Notes: generated by a model from the sequence alone, not told the origin. Counted from the stretch's first letter, positions 1-5,545 are shown. The stretch is 7,294 nt of DNA from Candidatus Portnoybacteria bacterium CG10_big_fil_rev_8_21_14_0_10_36_7 (GCA_002793835.1 PFDW01000008.1:5052-12345), one strand, 5' to 3'. Program-made: numbers and translations.

Positions 1-171
1 AGCTTCTTCGTTAGCAACCGGCAAAGTCCCCGGCTGACCCATACATACTGGGCATGTATCAATGTTTGGTTCATCTTCCAACCCAAAACCATTAGCACAA
101 GCACAAAACATCTTACTTTTTGTTTTAAGCTCGACATGGACTTCCATGCCAATTGTAGGCTTATATTCCAT
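1..171 (-). CDS. gatB: Aspartyl/glutamyl-tRNA(Asn/Gln) amidotransferase subunit B, N-terminal part
   Basis: Only the first 57 codons are inside the window; the gene continues past the left edge. GatB is the tRNA-binding and kinase-like subunit of the GatCAB complex, which converts Glu-tRNA(Gln) or Asp-tRNA(Asn) to the amide form in the cytoplasm. Visible family signature: [17 protein letters not shown] (residues 7-23), the PN pair at 35-36, and [13 protein letters not shown] (40-52). Four cysteines (C23, C25, C40, C43) form the CxC...CxxC set seen in the zinc-binding type of GatB. The start at 171 is the only in-frame ATG that precedes the conserved block. Its ribosome site is poor (AGG at 184-186, 12 bases away). 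A TATGAT box at 178-183 would place transcription start almost on the ATG, but its -35 is weak, so leaderless expression is only a suggestion. The gene is separated from tmk by the hairpin at 207-230. Confidence 0.93.
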   Translation of the reverse strand, partial: MEYKPTIGMEVHVELKTKSKMFCACANGFGLEDEPNIDTCPVCMGQPGTLPVANEEA

Positions 172-206
172 TTTTTTATCATACCTAAAAATTTAATAAA
201 TTAAAA

Positions 207-230
207 GCCCCGCGATATATCACGCGGGGC
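207..230 (-). terminator. Intrinsic terminator of the thyX-tmk unit
   Basis: Perfect 8-bp G+C stem GCCCCGCG / CGCGGGGC (207-214 with 223-230) around an 8-base loop. It is followed on the minus strand by TTTTAATTT and on the plus strand by ATTTTTT, so it could work in both directions. The tmk stop codon (TGA, 220-222) lies in its loop, so the ribosome translates the 5' arm of the stem. Confidence 0.85.
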
Positions 231-873
231 ATTTTTTACCATTTTTATTTGCTAACTTATTCGGCCACCAATTAAGCGACTGAATAATTTTAGCGATATT
301 TTTGTGTACTTCCATTATCGGCATATCACCGTCTATGGAGTACACTCCACTTTTTAATTTAGCTAAAAATTTATAAGCGTTATAAACTTGCTTCAATTTT
401 TCGCTTTCTTCAAAAAGTTCTTTTTTTTCTCCTCTTTTGGAAATCCTTTCTACACAAACGCTTGGAGAAACGTCCAACGATAAAGTCGCATCAGGCAAAA
501 TGAACTTGTCGTTTAACGCAAATAACTTATCAAACTCACAGTCTAGAGAGCCAAAAGCAATACTCGACAAATAATACCTATCCGAGATTACAACTTCACC
601 CTTATCCAGCGCAGGAATAATCACCTCGCGCAAATGTTCTTCTCGGTCTTTAGCGAAAAACACCTGCAAGACATAAGGGTCAATTGTCTCCTTTTTTTGA
701 AGGATCGCCCTTATTTTCCGGCCCACTACTCCCTCGGTAGGCTCTTTCGTTGTTGTTACCATAATCCCATGTTTTTCCAAATATCCTGCTAAAAAAGAAA
801 CTTGTGTTGACTGGCCAGACCCATCTGGCCCTTCAAATGCAATAAACTTGCCTTTGTATGGATTAACATACAT
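220..873 (-). CDS. tmk: Thymidylate kinase (dTMP kinase) with altered P-loop
   Basis: Predicted 217-residue cytosolic dTMP kinase, phosphorylating dTMP to dTDP with ATP. Family features: P-loop FEGPDGSGQST (residues 13-23), KEPTEG (43-48), which corresponds to the usual REPGG block, FAKDREEH (73-80), the DRY motif of the nucleoside site in SDRYYLSSIA (97-106), and arginines R143 and R147 in the LID region. Length is normal for the family. The P-loop lysine is replaced by Gln (Q21, codon CAG); other motifs are intact. The start at 873 is set by a full-length Shine-Dalgarno at 878-889; reading upstream to 957 would add residues encoded within the thyX 3' end and is not supported. It lies 13 bases after the thyX stop, so the two genes form a dTTP-synthesis unit. 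The last codons run into the terminator stem, giving a CPA tail. Family assignment is firm; kinase activity with the Gln is an inference. Confidence 0.92.
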   Translation of the reverse strand: MYVNPYKGKFIAFEGPDGSGQSTQVSFLAGYLEKHGIMVTTTKEPTEGVVGRKIRAILQKKETIDPYVLQVFFAKDREEHLREVIIPALDKGEVVISDRYYLSSIAFGSLDCEFDKLFALNDKFILPDATLSLDVSPSVCVERISKRGEKKELFEESEKLKQVYNAYKFLAKLKSGVYSIDGDMPIMEVHKNIAKIIQSLNWWPNKLANKNGKKCPA

Positions 874-877
874 TGAA

Positions 878-889
878 ATCACCTCCTTA
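878..889 (-). promoter_or_regulatory. Full-length Shine-Dalgarno of tmk, overlapping the thyX stop codon
   Basis: The minus strand reads TAAGGAGGTGAT, complementary over all 12 bases to the usual bacterial 16S rRNA 3' end (ATCACCTCCTTA is the plus strand here). Four bases separate it from the tmk ATG, or seven counted from GGAGG. Its first three bases are the thyX stop codon TAA, so termination of thyX and initiation of tmk occur on the same stretch. It fixes the tmk start at 873. Confidence 0.85.
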
Positions 890-1234
890 TTCTTTTTTAT
901 AATAATTTTCAATTTTGTTCGCACATTTATTGCTGGCGTCCACTTCAAAATCATCAAAAATTACTGACACCATTTTCTGAAATTTTAGAAGAAGCGGTAC
1001 CATTATTTCGCGCATTTGTGGATGAGCCTTACTAGAAGTGCGCATCAAGAAAATATGACGCCACTCTCGCAAATTAGCAGTAATAACAATTTCTGTTTTC
1101 AAAGAATCTGGCAAAACTGTTCTGACTTCTTGCGGAGACACGCCAAACGCTCTTAACTCTCTATAAACCTGTTCTGCGATTTCCATTGCCGAAAGCCATA
1201 TATCATACTTTTTTGAATCGTAACTTTCCGATGA
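887..1234 (-). CDS. thyX: Flavin-dependent thymidylate synthase, C-terminal part (after frameshift)
   Basis: The 3' half of thyX, read in the -1 frame relative to the 5' half. It encodes 115 residues with clear ThyX features: the W...AMEIAEQVYREL helix, GVSPQEVRTVLP (the conserved AR.vLP region, here VRTVLP), TEIVITANLREWRHIF, and RTSSKAHPQMREI near the end. These residues bind FAD and dUMP and form the tetramer interface in known ThyX structures. An ATG at 1186 falls inside the conserved block and has no ribosome site, so independent translation from it would give a protein without the RHR motif. Joined to the 5' half at the U7 run, the product is 226 residues, normal for ThyX. The stop TAA is shared with the tmk Shine-Dalgarno. 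Whether the halves are joined in the cell is open. Confidence 0.85.
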   Translation of the reverse strand, partial: SSESYDSKKYDIWLSAMEIAEQVYRELRAFGVSPQEVRTVLPDSLKTEIVITANLREWRHIFLMRTSSKAHPQMREIMVPLLLKFQKMVSVIFDDFEVDASNKCANKIENYYKKE

Positions 1235-1566
1235 AAAAAATATGGCCTGATTACAGTAATTTCGTCCTTTTTGGCGTAGTCACAATAACGAGTTGACTCT
1301 TGACTACAAAAAGCTAAACGATGCCTAACCAACTCATGAGTAACGCCTCTATCGCATATCAATCGTACACTTATATTGAAATGCTCAATTACTGATTCAT
1401 GCTTACCTACCATAATAATATTTTTTACAAACTTCTTTGCGGAATCAGTGGTCATTTTACCTTCGCTCTTATAACAAGTACGACCAGCTTTTTCCAAAAA
1501 TGCTAGAATTTGTTCCCCATTTACATCTGATTCGATATTGTAATACTGATTTATCACATTTGGCAT
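1153..1566 (-). CDS. thyX: Flavin-dependent thymidylate synthase, N-terminal part (before frameshift)
   Basis: ThyX makes dTMP from dUMP using methylenetetrahydrofolate, FAD and NADPH, and replaces ThyA. This half carries AGRTCYKS (residues 27-34), the block GKHESVIEHFNISVRLICDRGVTHELVRHRLAFCSQESTRY starting near residue 54 (shown here in outline: GKHESVIEH, then CDRGVTHELVRHR, then SQESTRY), and the ThyX signature at 81-93 (R81, H82, R83, S91, R93). ThyX homology continues to about residue 111 and is then lost; the last residues before the stop at 1153 are out of frame. The start at 1566 is preferred because AAGGA (1575-1579) sits 8 bases upstream; the ATG at 1575 overlaps that site. One extra T in the run at 1234-1240, or a -1 ribosomal slip there, restores a full ThyX. 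Possible reasons are a true mutation, a homopolymer sequencing error or programmed frameshifting. thyA is not in the window. Confidence 0.88.
   Translation of the reverse strand: MPNVINQYYNIESDVNGEQILAFLEKAGRTCYKSEGKMTTDSAKKFVKNIIMVGKHESVIEHFNISVRLICDRGVTHELVRHRLAFCSQESTRYCDYAKKDEITVIRPYFFHRKVTIQKSMIYGFRQWKSQNRFIES
1234..1240 (-). other. U7 run where the thyX reading frame shifts by -1
   Basis: The minus strand reads CCA TAT TTT TTT CAT in the 5' frame. The last T of TAT plus the next two codons form T TTT TTT, which matches the X XXY YYZ slippery heptamer in the correct phase. After a -1 slip the next codon is TCA and the ThyX frame opens. The nearest downstream pairing I find is weak (GAAAG with CUUUC, about 28 bases apart), so there is no strong stimulatory structure. 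A one-base length error in this homopolymer explains the break equally well. Confidence 0.6.
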
Positions 1567-1584
1567 TTTAGCCATCCTTGTCGG

Positions 1585-1656
1585 TTAAGCCATACTGATG
1601 CTTTGTATAGCATATACATTATTTTATTTTTTAATGAACTTTCTTTAATGGCTTAA
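1585..1656 (-). promoter_or_regulatory. Nested inverted repeats in the thyX upstream region
   Basis: An outer 9-bp inverted repeat TTAAGCCAT (1585-1593) / ATGGCTTAA (1648-1656) encloses an inner palindrome TGTATA-GCA-TATACA (1604-1618). The outer right arm, as mRNA, ends 5 bases before the AAGG of the thyX ribosome site. They could form a leader structure or be protein-binding sites. I find no convincing -35/-10 pair here, so the thyX promoter is not placed. Confidence 0.35.
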
Positions 1657-1682
1657 TTTATCATCATTTTTTATAAAAAGCA

Positions 1683-1708
1683 AACACCCCGCATATATGC
1701 GGGGTGTT
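1683..1708 (-). terminator. Intrinsic terminator of the secE-nusG-rplK unit
   Basis: A perfect palindrome of 26 bases: AACACCCCGCATA followed by its exact complement TATGCGGGGTGTT. As RNA it forms a long G+C-rich stem, followed on the minus strand by TTGCTTTTTAT. It starts 10 bases after the rplK stop. The plus-strand side has no T tract, so it acts leftward. Confidence 0.85.
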
Positions 1709-1718
1709 GAATCAATAG

Positions 1719-2144
1719 TTATCTTTCAATTGTTATACCCATGCTTCTAGCTGTTCCTTCAATTATCTTTACGGCCTGATCAACGTCATTGGCATTTAAG
1801 TCTTCCATTTTCATTTCAGCTATTTTCCGCAAATCTGTTTTAGAAACCTTGCCAACTTTATTTTTTTGAGGCTCCCCAGAACCTTTTTCAACTCCAGCAG
1901 CTTTTCTTAATAAATCAGAAGCTGGCGGAGTTTTTAATTTGAATTCGAATGTTCTGTCTTCAAATATGGTAATCTCCGCAGGGATTATACTGCCATGCTT
2001 ATCTTTTGTTTTTTCATTAAATTGCTGACAAAATTGGGCAATATTTATGCCATGTTGCCCCAGTGCTGGTCCAATTGGAGGTGCAGGATTTGCAGCACCA
2101 GCTGGAATTTGTAATTTAACGATAGTTTTTATTGGTTTTGCCAT
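1719..2144 (-). CDS. rplK: 50S ribosomal protein L11 (uL11)
   Basis: The 141-residue product is the normal length and aligns from end to end by eye with bacterial L11. L11 binds the GTPase-associated region of 23S rRNA and helps elongation and release factors act on the ribosome. Visible: N-terminal domain with the proline-rich loop [17 protein letters not shown] (residues 19-35), including the P22, P23 and P26 positions linked to thiostrepton binding in other bacteria; hinge near KTPPAS (71-76); C-terminal rRNA-binding domain with [14 protein letters not shown] (88-101) and the ARSMGI end. It starts 8 bases after the nusG stop and has no clear Shine-Dalgarno, so translation is probably coupled to nusG. 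It is the last gene of the unit; rplA, the usual next gene, is absent. Confidence 0.98.
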   Translation of the reverse strand: MAKPIKTIVKLQIPAGAANPAPPIGPALGQHGINIAQFCQQFNEKTKDKHGSIIPAEITIFEDRTFEFKLKTPPASDLLRKAAGVEKGSGEPQKNKVGKVSKTDLRKIAEMKMEDLNANDVDQAVKIIEGTARSMGITIER

Positions 2145-2152
2145 TGTAATAA

Positions 2153-2695
2153 TTAAATTTTCTTAATTTGCAAAAAGTCTAATTCGACTGGAGTCTCTCT
2201 ACCAAATAGAGAAACTAATACTTTTACTTTTCCTTTGGCTTCGTCAACTTCATTCACCTTGCCATCGTGATCCTTGAATGGCCCATCCGTAATTTTTACT
2301 ACATCGCCCATGATTACGTCAATTTTATATTTTGGTTCATCAACACCCATTCTCTTTTGTAAATCTTGAATTTCTTCATCAGATACTGGAGTTGGGGTTG
2401 TTCCCGAGCCAACAAATCCTGTGACACGTGGAGTATTTCTAACAACATACCACGAATCATCAGTCACAATCATTTCTACCAAAACATATCCTGGGTAAAC
2501 CTTCTCTTCCACTACTTGCCTTTTGCCTCCTCTAATTTTTATCTTTTTTTCAATTGGTACTAATACATTAAAAATTTTGTCTTCCATTCCCATGGATTCA
2601 ATACGCTGACGAAGATTTCTCGCCACCGCTTCTTCATAACCTGAATAAGTATGAAGTACGTACCAATTTTTACCTCGCGATACTTGTTTTGCCAT
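2153..2695 (-). CDS. nusG: Transcription termination/antitermination protein NusG
   Basis: The 180-residue product has the standard two-domain form. The NGN domain (about residues 10-105) begins with [13 protein letters not shown] and includes [11 protein letters not shown] (65-75) and [12 protein letters not shown] (85-96). The KOW domain (about 127-156) contains [19 protein letters not shown]. NusG binds the RNA polymerase clamp helices, increases processivity, and links polymerase to Rho or to ribosomal protein S10 via the KOW domain. Its ATG follows the secE TAA after three bases, and its ribosome site GGAG (2704-2707) lies in the end of secE, 8 bases upstream. The secE-nusG-rplK order is the classical bacterial one. 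Confidence 0.98.
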   Translation of the reverse strand: MAKQVSRGKNWYVLHTYSGYEEAVARNLRQRIESMGMEDKIFNVLVPIEKKIKIRGGKRQVVEEKVYPGYVLVEMIVTDDSWYVVRNTPRVTGFVGSGTTPTPVSDEEIQDLQKRMGVDEPKYKIDVIMGDVVKITDGPFKDHDGKVNEVDEAKGKVKVLVSLFGRETPVELDFLQIKKI

Positions 2696-2698
2696 AGA

Positions 2699-2893
2699 TT
2701 AAGCTCCAATAAATATATTTAAAAGTCTTACAAATACTGCATCAAAAGCTCCCAAAATAATCGCAACTCCTATTGACACACTAATGACTAACACAGTATA
2801 TCGAAAAGTTTCTTGCCTATTTGGCCATGTTACTTTTCGCATTTCCTGTCTAACCTCTACCAAAAACGTTGATAATTTTATTATAATTGACAT
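2699..2893 (-). CDS. secE: Preprotein translocase subunit SecE
   Basis: A 64-residue single-span SecE of the short type. The amphipathic part carries the family motif EMRKVTWPNRQETFRYT (residues 17-33), followed by one membrane helix (about 35-58). SecE clamps the two halves of the SecY channel in the inner membrane. The start at 2893 is chosen because GAGG at 2902-2905 lies 8 bases upstream and the protein then has the usual family length; a longer frame opening at a TTG at 2956 would be translated through the promoter and hairpin and is rejected. It is the first gene of the secE-nusG-rplK unit. Confidence 0.95.
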   Translation of the reverse strand: MSIIIKLSTFLVEVRQEMRKVTWPNRQETFRYTVLVISVSIGVAIILGAFDAVFVRLLNIFIGA

Positions 2894-2912
2894 ATTGTTT
2901 TCCTCTTTAAAA

Positions 2913-2929
2913 AGCCCCTCACTGGGGCT
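2913..2929 (-). terminator. Hairpin between gyrB and secE: gyrB terminator or secE leader hairpin
   Basis: Perfect 6-bp stem AGCCCC / GGGGCT with a 5-base loop, followed on the minus strand by TTTTAAAG and on the plus strand by CCTTTTT. It ends 78 bases beyond the gyrB stop and ends 19 bases before the secE ATG. The predicted secE promoter lies upstream of it, so it would also sit at the very 5' end of the secE transcript. It may stop gyrB readthrough, stabilise the secE mRNA, or attenuate it. Confidence 0.6.
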
Positions 2930-2939
2930 CCTTTTTAAT

Positions 2940-2968
2940 AGATTATCCCCTTTCAACTAAATTGTCAA
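2940..2968 (-). promoter_or_regulatory. Promoter of secE-nusG-rplK
   Basis: On the minus strand a consensus -35 TTGACA (2963-2968) is followed after 17 bases by TAATCT (2940-2945). GATAAT (2942-2947, spacing 15) is an alternative -10 with a better sequence match but short spacing. Start of transcription is expected near 2933, giving a leader of about 40 bases that contains the hairpin at 2913-2929. Confidence 0.65.
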
Positions 2969-3007
2969 CTCTCGACTCCATTATTTAATGTCCACGCCTA
3001 AAAAATT

Positions 3008-5119
3008 CTATATGTCTAAGTTCTTAGCCCGCTTGGCATGGGTTTGGATAAATCTCTTTCGTGGTGCTACTTCATCTCCCATCAATATATCAAAAATTTT
3101 ATCAGCTTCTTCAGCGTCATCAATTGTCACCTGTTTCAGCACACGATTCTCTGGATTCATGGTTGTATCCCATAGCTGATCAGGATTCATTTCTCCAAGA
3201 CCTTTGTATCGCTGAATATTGACTCCTTTAACACTAGCTGTTTCTGGCTCCGAGCTTTTATCAGTGCTGGATTCTGCTCCCTCACCATCATCTTCATCTT
3301 TTTCTTCTTTTCCTTTGGACTTTTTCTTAGCCACAATTTCTTTTTTCATTTCTTCCATAATTTCTAGCTTATCTTCTTCAGAATAAGCATATTGAGCCTT
3401 TTTCCCAGCGTTGATTCTATATAAAGGTGGTTGAGCAATATATAAATATCCCTCATCGATTATTGCTTTAAAATATCGGAAAAACAAAGTTAATAAAAGT
3501 GTTCTAATATGCGCACCATCAACATCGGCATCGGTCATTATTACTATTCTGTGATATCTTAGCTTGCCAATATCAAACTCTTCGGCAATAGCCGTTCCTA
3601 GTGCAATGATTAACGATCTAACTTCTTTTGACGCCAAAGCCTTATCAAGATGCGCTTTTTCAATATTCAAAATTTTTCCTCGCAACGGCAATATAGCTTG
3701 AAAATTCCTGTCTCTACCCTGCTTAGCAGATCCACCGGCCGAATCTCCCTCAACAATAAATATTTCTGATTTTGATGGGTCTTTTGATGAACAATCAGCC
3801 AATTTGCCAGGCAAAGTAATGCCATCCAAAACACCTTTTCTTAAAATTGTATCCCTGGCTGCTTTTGCTGCCTGACGAGCTTTTTGCGATATTAAACATT
3901 TAGCTAAAATTTCTCTCGCATCAGTTGGGTTTTCCTCCAAATATGTTTGAAGTCCTTCGCTAACCACAGTTTCTGTTGCCGTTCTTGCTTCGGGATTACC
4001 TAACTTGGCTTTGGTTTGACCTTCAAATTGTGGCTCGCCCAATTTAATACTAATAATTGCTGTTAAACCATCGCGAATATCTTCACCTGTCAAATTTTCG
4101 TCTGATTCCTTAAGTAAGCTATTTTTTCTAGCATAATCATTTAATTGTCTAGTCATCGCTGTTCGAAATCCAGTTAAATGCATACCACCTTCTATTGTAT
4201 GAATATTATTTGCAAAGCTTACTTCACGAGCAGATACTTCGTCGGTATATTGGAATGACGCTTCAACTAAAATTCCCTCCAACTCCTTAGTAACATAAAA
4301 AATATTACTATGTCGCGCAGTTAAATCACGATTTAGATATTTTACGTATGAAATTATTCCACCCTCAAAATAAAATGAATGCGATGGAACAAGCGCTGAT
4401 CGTTGTACAATTTGTTCCTCGGGTTTTTTAGAAATTTTTCTATCCTTATCAAAATTGCGTAAGTCAGAAATGACAATTTTTACTCCTTTAGTTAAATAAG
4501 CCTGCTGACGTAAATGCAATAAAATTTTATTTATATCGTAATCTGGCATTTCTGTTTTTTTGTCTTGCTTACCAAAAATTTCTGGGTCAGGTTCAAAAAT
4601 GACCGTCGTACCATTATGTTTACACGAACCAACTTTTTTTACTTTCCCCTTTGGCACCCCACGTGAATACTCCTGTTCATACACGCATCCGTCCTTACAA
4701 ACCTCTACCTTTACATATCGAGACAAAGCATTTACAACAGAAACCCCTACGCCGTGCAGTCCTCCTGAAACCTTATAAGAGTCTCCACCGAATTTCCCAC
4801 CAGCATGAAGCGTGGTCATAACTGTTTCTAGGGCTGACTTTTTCGTTTGTGTATGCGTATCAATTGGAATACCTCGGCCATTATCTTTAACAGACACCCG
4901 ATGATTAGGCATAAGAGTAATCTCGATTTGATCACAAAAACCACCCATCGCTTCATCAATAGAGTTATCCGCTACTTCCCAAATTAAATGATGCAAACCA
5001 TCAATACCAGTTGAACCGATATACATTCCAGGCCTTTTTCTTACTGGGTCAAGCCCTTCTAAAACATAGATGGACTTAGCGTCATAATTTGAACTATTGG
5101 TTGTCTCCTTTTTTGCCAT
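3008..5119 (-). CDS. gyrB: DNA gyrase subunit B
   Basis: A 703-residue ATPase subunit of gyrase, which introduces negative supercoils with GyrA. GHKL ATPase domain: WEVADNSIDEA (E48 general base, N52), DNGRGIP (79-85), GLHGVG (120-125). Transducer: QTK loop ending at K370. TOPRIM: PGKLADCSSKDPSKSE, then EGDSAGG (457-463, catalytic E457) and DADVD (530-534) for Mg2+. C-terminal: QRYKGLGEMNPDQLW (636-650). The QGRDRNFQAILPLRGK block favours GyrB over ParE. About residues 590-630 form a low-complexity Lys/Glu/Asp/Ser linker, which makes it longer than the roughly 640 residues usual in Gram-positive GyrB. The residue matching E. coli R136, where changes give coumarin resistance, is K142 here. There is no Shine-Dalgarno; the ATG follows the stop of the upstream gene after three bases, so initiation is probably coupled. 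The stop is TAG. Confidence 0.98.
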   Translation of the reverse strand: MAKKETTNSSNYDAKSIYVLEGLDPVRKRPGMYIGSTGIDGLHHLIWEVADNSIDEAMGGFCDQIEITLMPNHRVSVKDNGRGIPIDTHTQTKKSALETVMTTLHAGGKFGGDSYKVSGGLHGVGVSVVNALSRYVKVEVCKDGCVYEQEYSRGVPKGKVKKVGSCKHNGTTVIFEPDPEIFGKQDKKTEMPDYDINKILLHLRQQAYLTKGVKIVISDLRNFDKDRKISKKPEEQIVQRSALVPSHSFYFEGGIISYVKYLNRDLTARHSNIFYVTKELEGILVEASFQYTDEVSAREVSFANNIHTIEGGMHLTGFRTAMTRQLNDYARKNSLLKESDENLTGEDIRDGLTAIISIKLGEPQFEGQTKAKLGNPEARTATETVVSEGLQTYLEENPTDAREILAKCLISQKARQAAKAARDTILRKGVLDGITLPGKLADCSSKDPSKSEIFIVEGDSAGGSAKQGRDRNFQAILPLRGKILNIEKAHLDKALASKEVRSLIIALGTAIAEEFDIGKLRYHRIVIMTDADVDGAHIRTLLLTLFFRYFKAIIDEGYLYIAQPPLYRINAGKKAQYAYSEEDKLEIMEEMKKEIVAKKKSKGKEEKDEDDGEGAESSTDKSSEPETASVKGVNIQRYKGLGEMNPDQLWDTTMNPENRVLKQVTIDDAEEADKIFDILMGDEVAPRKRFIQTHAKRAKNLDI

Positions 5120-5122
5120 TTT

Positions 5123-5503
5123 TTATAATTTAAATAATTCTTTTTTCTGAATGATAAATAGTTGTCCTGCAATTGCCAATGCTATAAGTACCGCTCCAGC
5201 CCAACTAAAAAGTATGTTCATTTTTATAATTGTTAATATCCCCCAAATAATCAATGTCGCAAATATTCCTTCGGCCAGAGATTGACCAGCGATGTAATCA
5301 AAATTTGCTTCTCGAACTTTTTTCAAAATAAATAAAGTTGCCAACGTTATAGTGCATACCAGAGAAACAAATAAGCTAATATATGTAATAAAAATTATAT
5401 CAAAGCCAGACTCTGGAGAATAGGCAAACATTATCATAAAAAAAGAACTCCAGCCCAATAACTTGCCTAATATAAGGCCGGATATAAATGTAATTTGCTT
5501 CAT
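5123..5503 (-). CDS. Four-helix integral membrane protein of unknown function, upstream of gyrB
   Basis: I do not recognise a family. The 126-residue product is mostly hydrophobic, with four likely membrane helices (about residues 7-27, 34-60, 78-94, 97-118) and positively charged stretches at KKVREANFD (61-69) and at the C-terminus (QKKELFKL). By the positive-inside rule both the middle loop and the C-terminus are probably cytoplasmic. No catalytic motif or signal peptidase site is seen. It ends three bases before gyrB, so it is in the same transcript and probably drives gyrB translation by coupling. It has no Shine-Dalgarno; the predicted promoter at 5517-5545 would give a leader of only about seven bases. 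ATG at 5503 is the first in-frame start after that promoter. Confidence 0.8.
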   Translation of the reverse strand: MKQITFISGLILGKLLGWSSFFMIMFAYSPESGFDIIFITYISLFVSLVCTITLATLFILKKVREANFDYIAGQSLAEGIFATLIIWGILTIIKMNILFSWAGAVLIALAIAGQLFIIQKKELFKL

Positions 5504-5533
5504 TATCTATGTGTTTATTATAACGCATAGATA
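5504..5533 (-). promoter_or_regulatory. Inverted repeat around the -10 box of the gyrB unit: possible operator
   Basis: TATCTATG (5504-5511) and CATAGATA (5526-5533) are perfect 8-bp inverted copies, centres 22 bp apart (two helical turns), with the TATAAT box between them. A second overlapping pair, TATGTGT (5508-5514) and ACACATA (5533-5539), shares the same region. The position over the -10 and start site suits a repressor. No regulator gene is visible nearby. Confidence 0.45.
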
Positions 5534-5545
5534 CACATAAAACAA
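5517..5545 (-). promoter_or_regulatory. Promoter of the membrane protein-gyrB unit
   Basis: On the minus strand a perfect TATAAT (5517-5522) lies 17 bases after TTGTTT (5540-5545). The expected start near 5510 is about seven bases before the ATG at 5503, implying a nearly leaderless mRNA, in line with the missing Shine-Dalgarno. Confidence 0.7.

Noticed and set aside
874..957. N-terminal extension of tmk to 957
   Set aside because: It overlaps the thyX 3' end out of frame, and the 12-base Shine-Dalgarno clearly selects 873.
2366..2563. Plus-strand open frame of 65 codons
   Set aside because: It lies entirely antisense to nusG, whose family identity is certain, and its translation has no recognisable features or ribosome site.
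2894..2956. N-terminal extension of secE from a TTG at 2956
   Set aside because: It would be translated through the predicted -10 box and hairpin, gives a protein longer than usual for short SecE, and the ATG at 2893 has its own GAGG site.
2988..3179. Plus-strand open frame of 63 codons
   Set aside because: Antisense to the 3' end of gyrB; no independent support.
4560..4778. Plus-strand open frame of 72 codons
   Set aside because: Antisense to the GyrB ATPase domain; no independent support.
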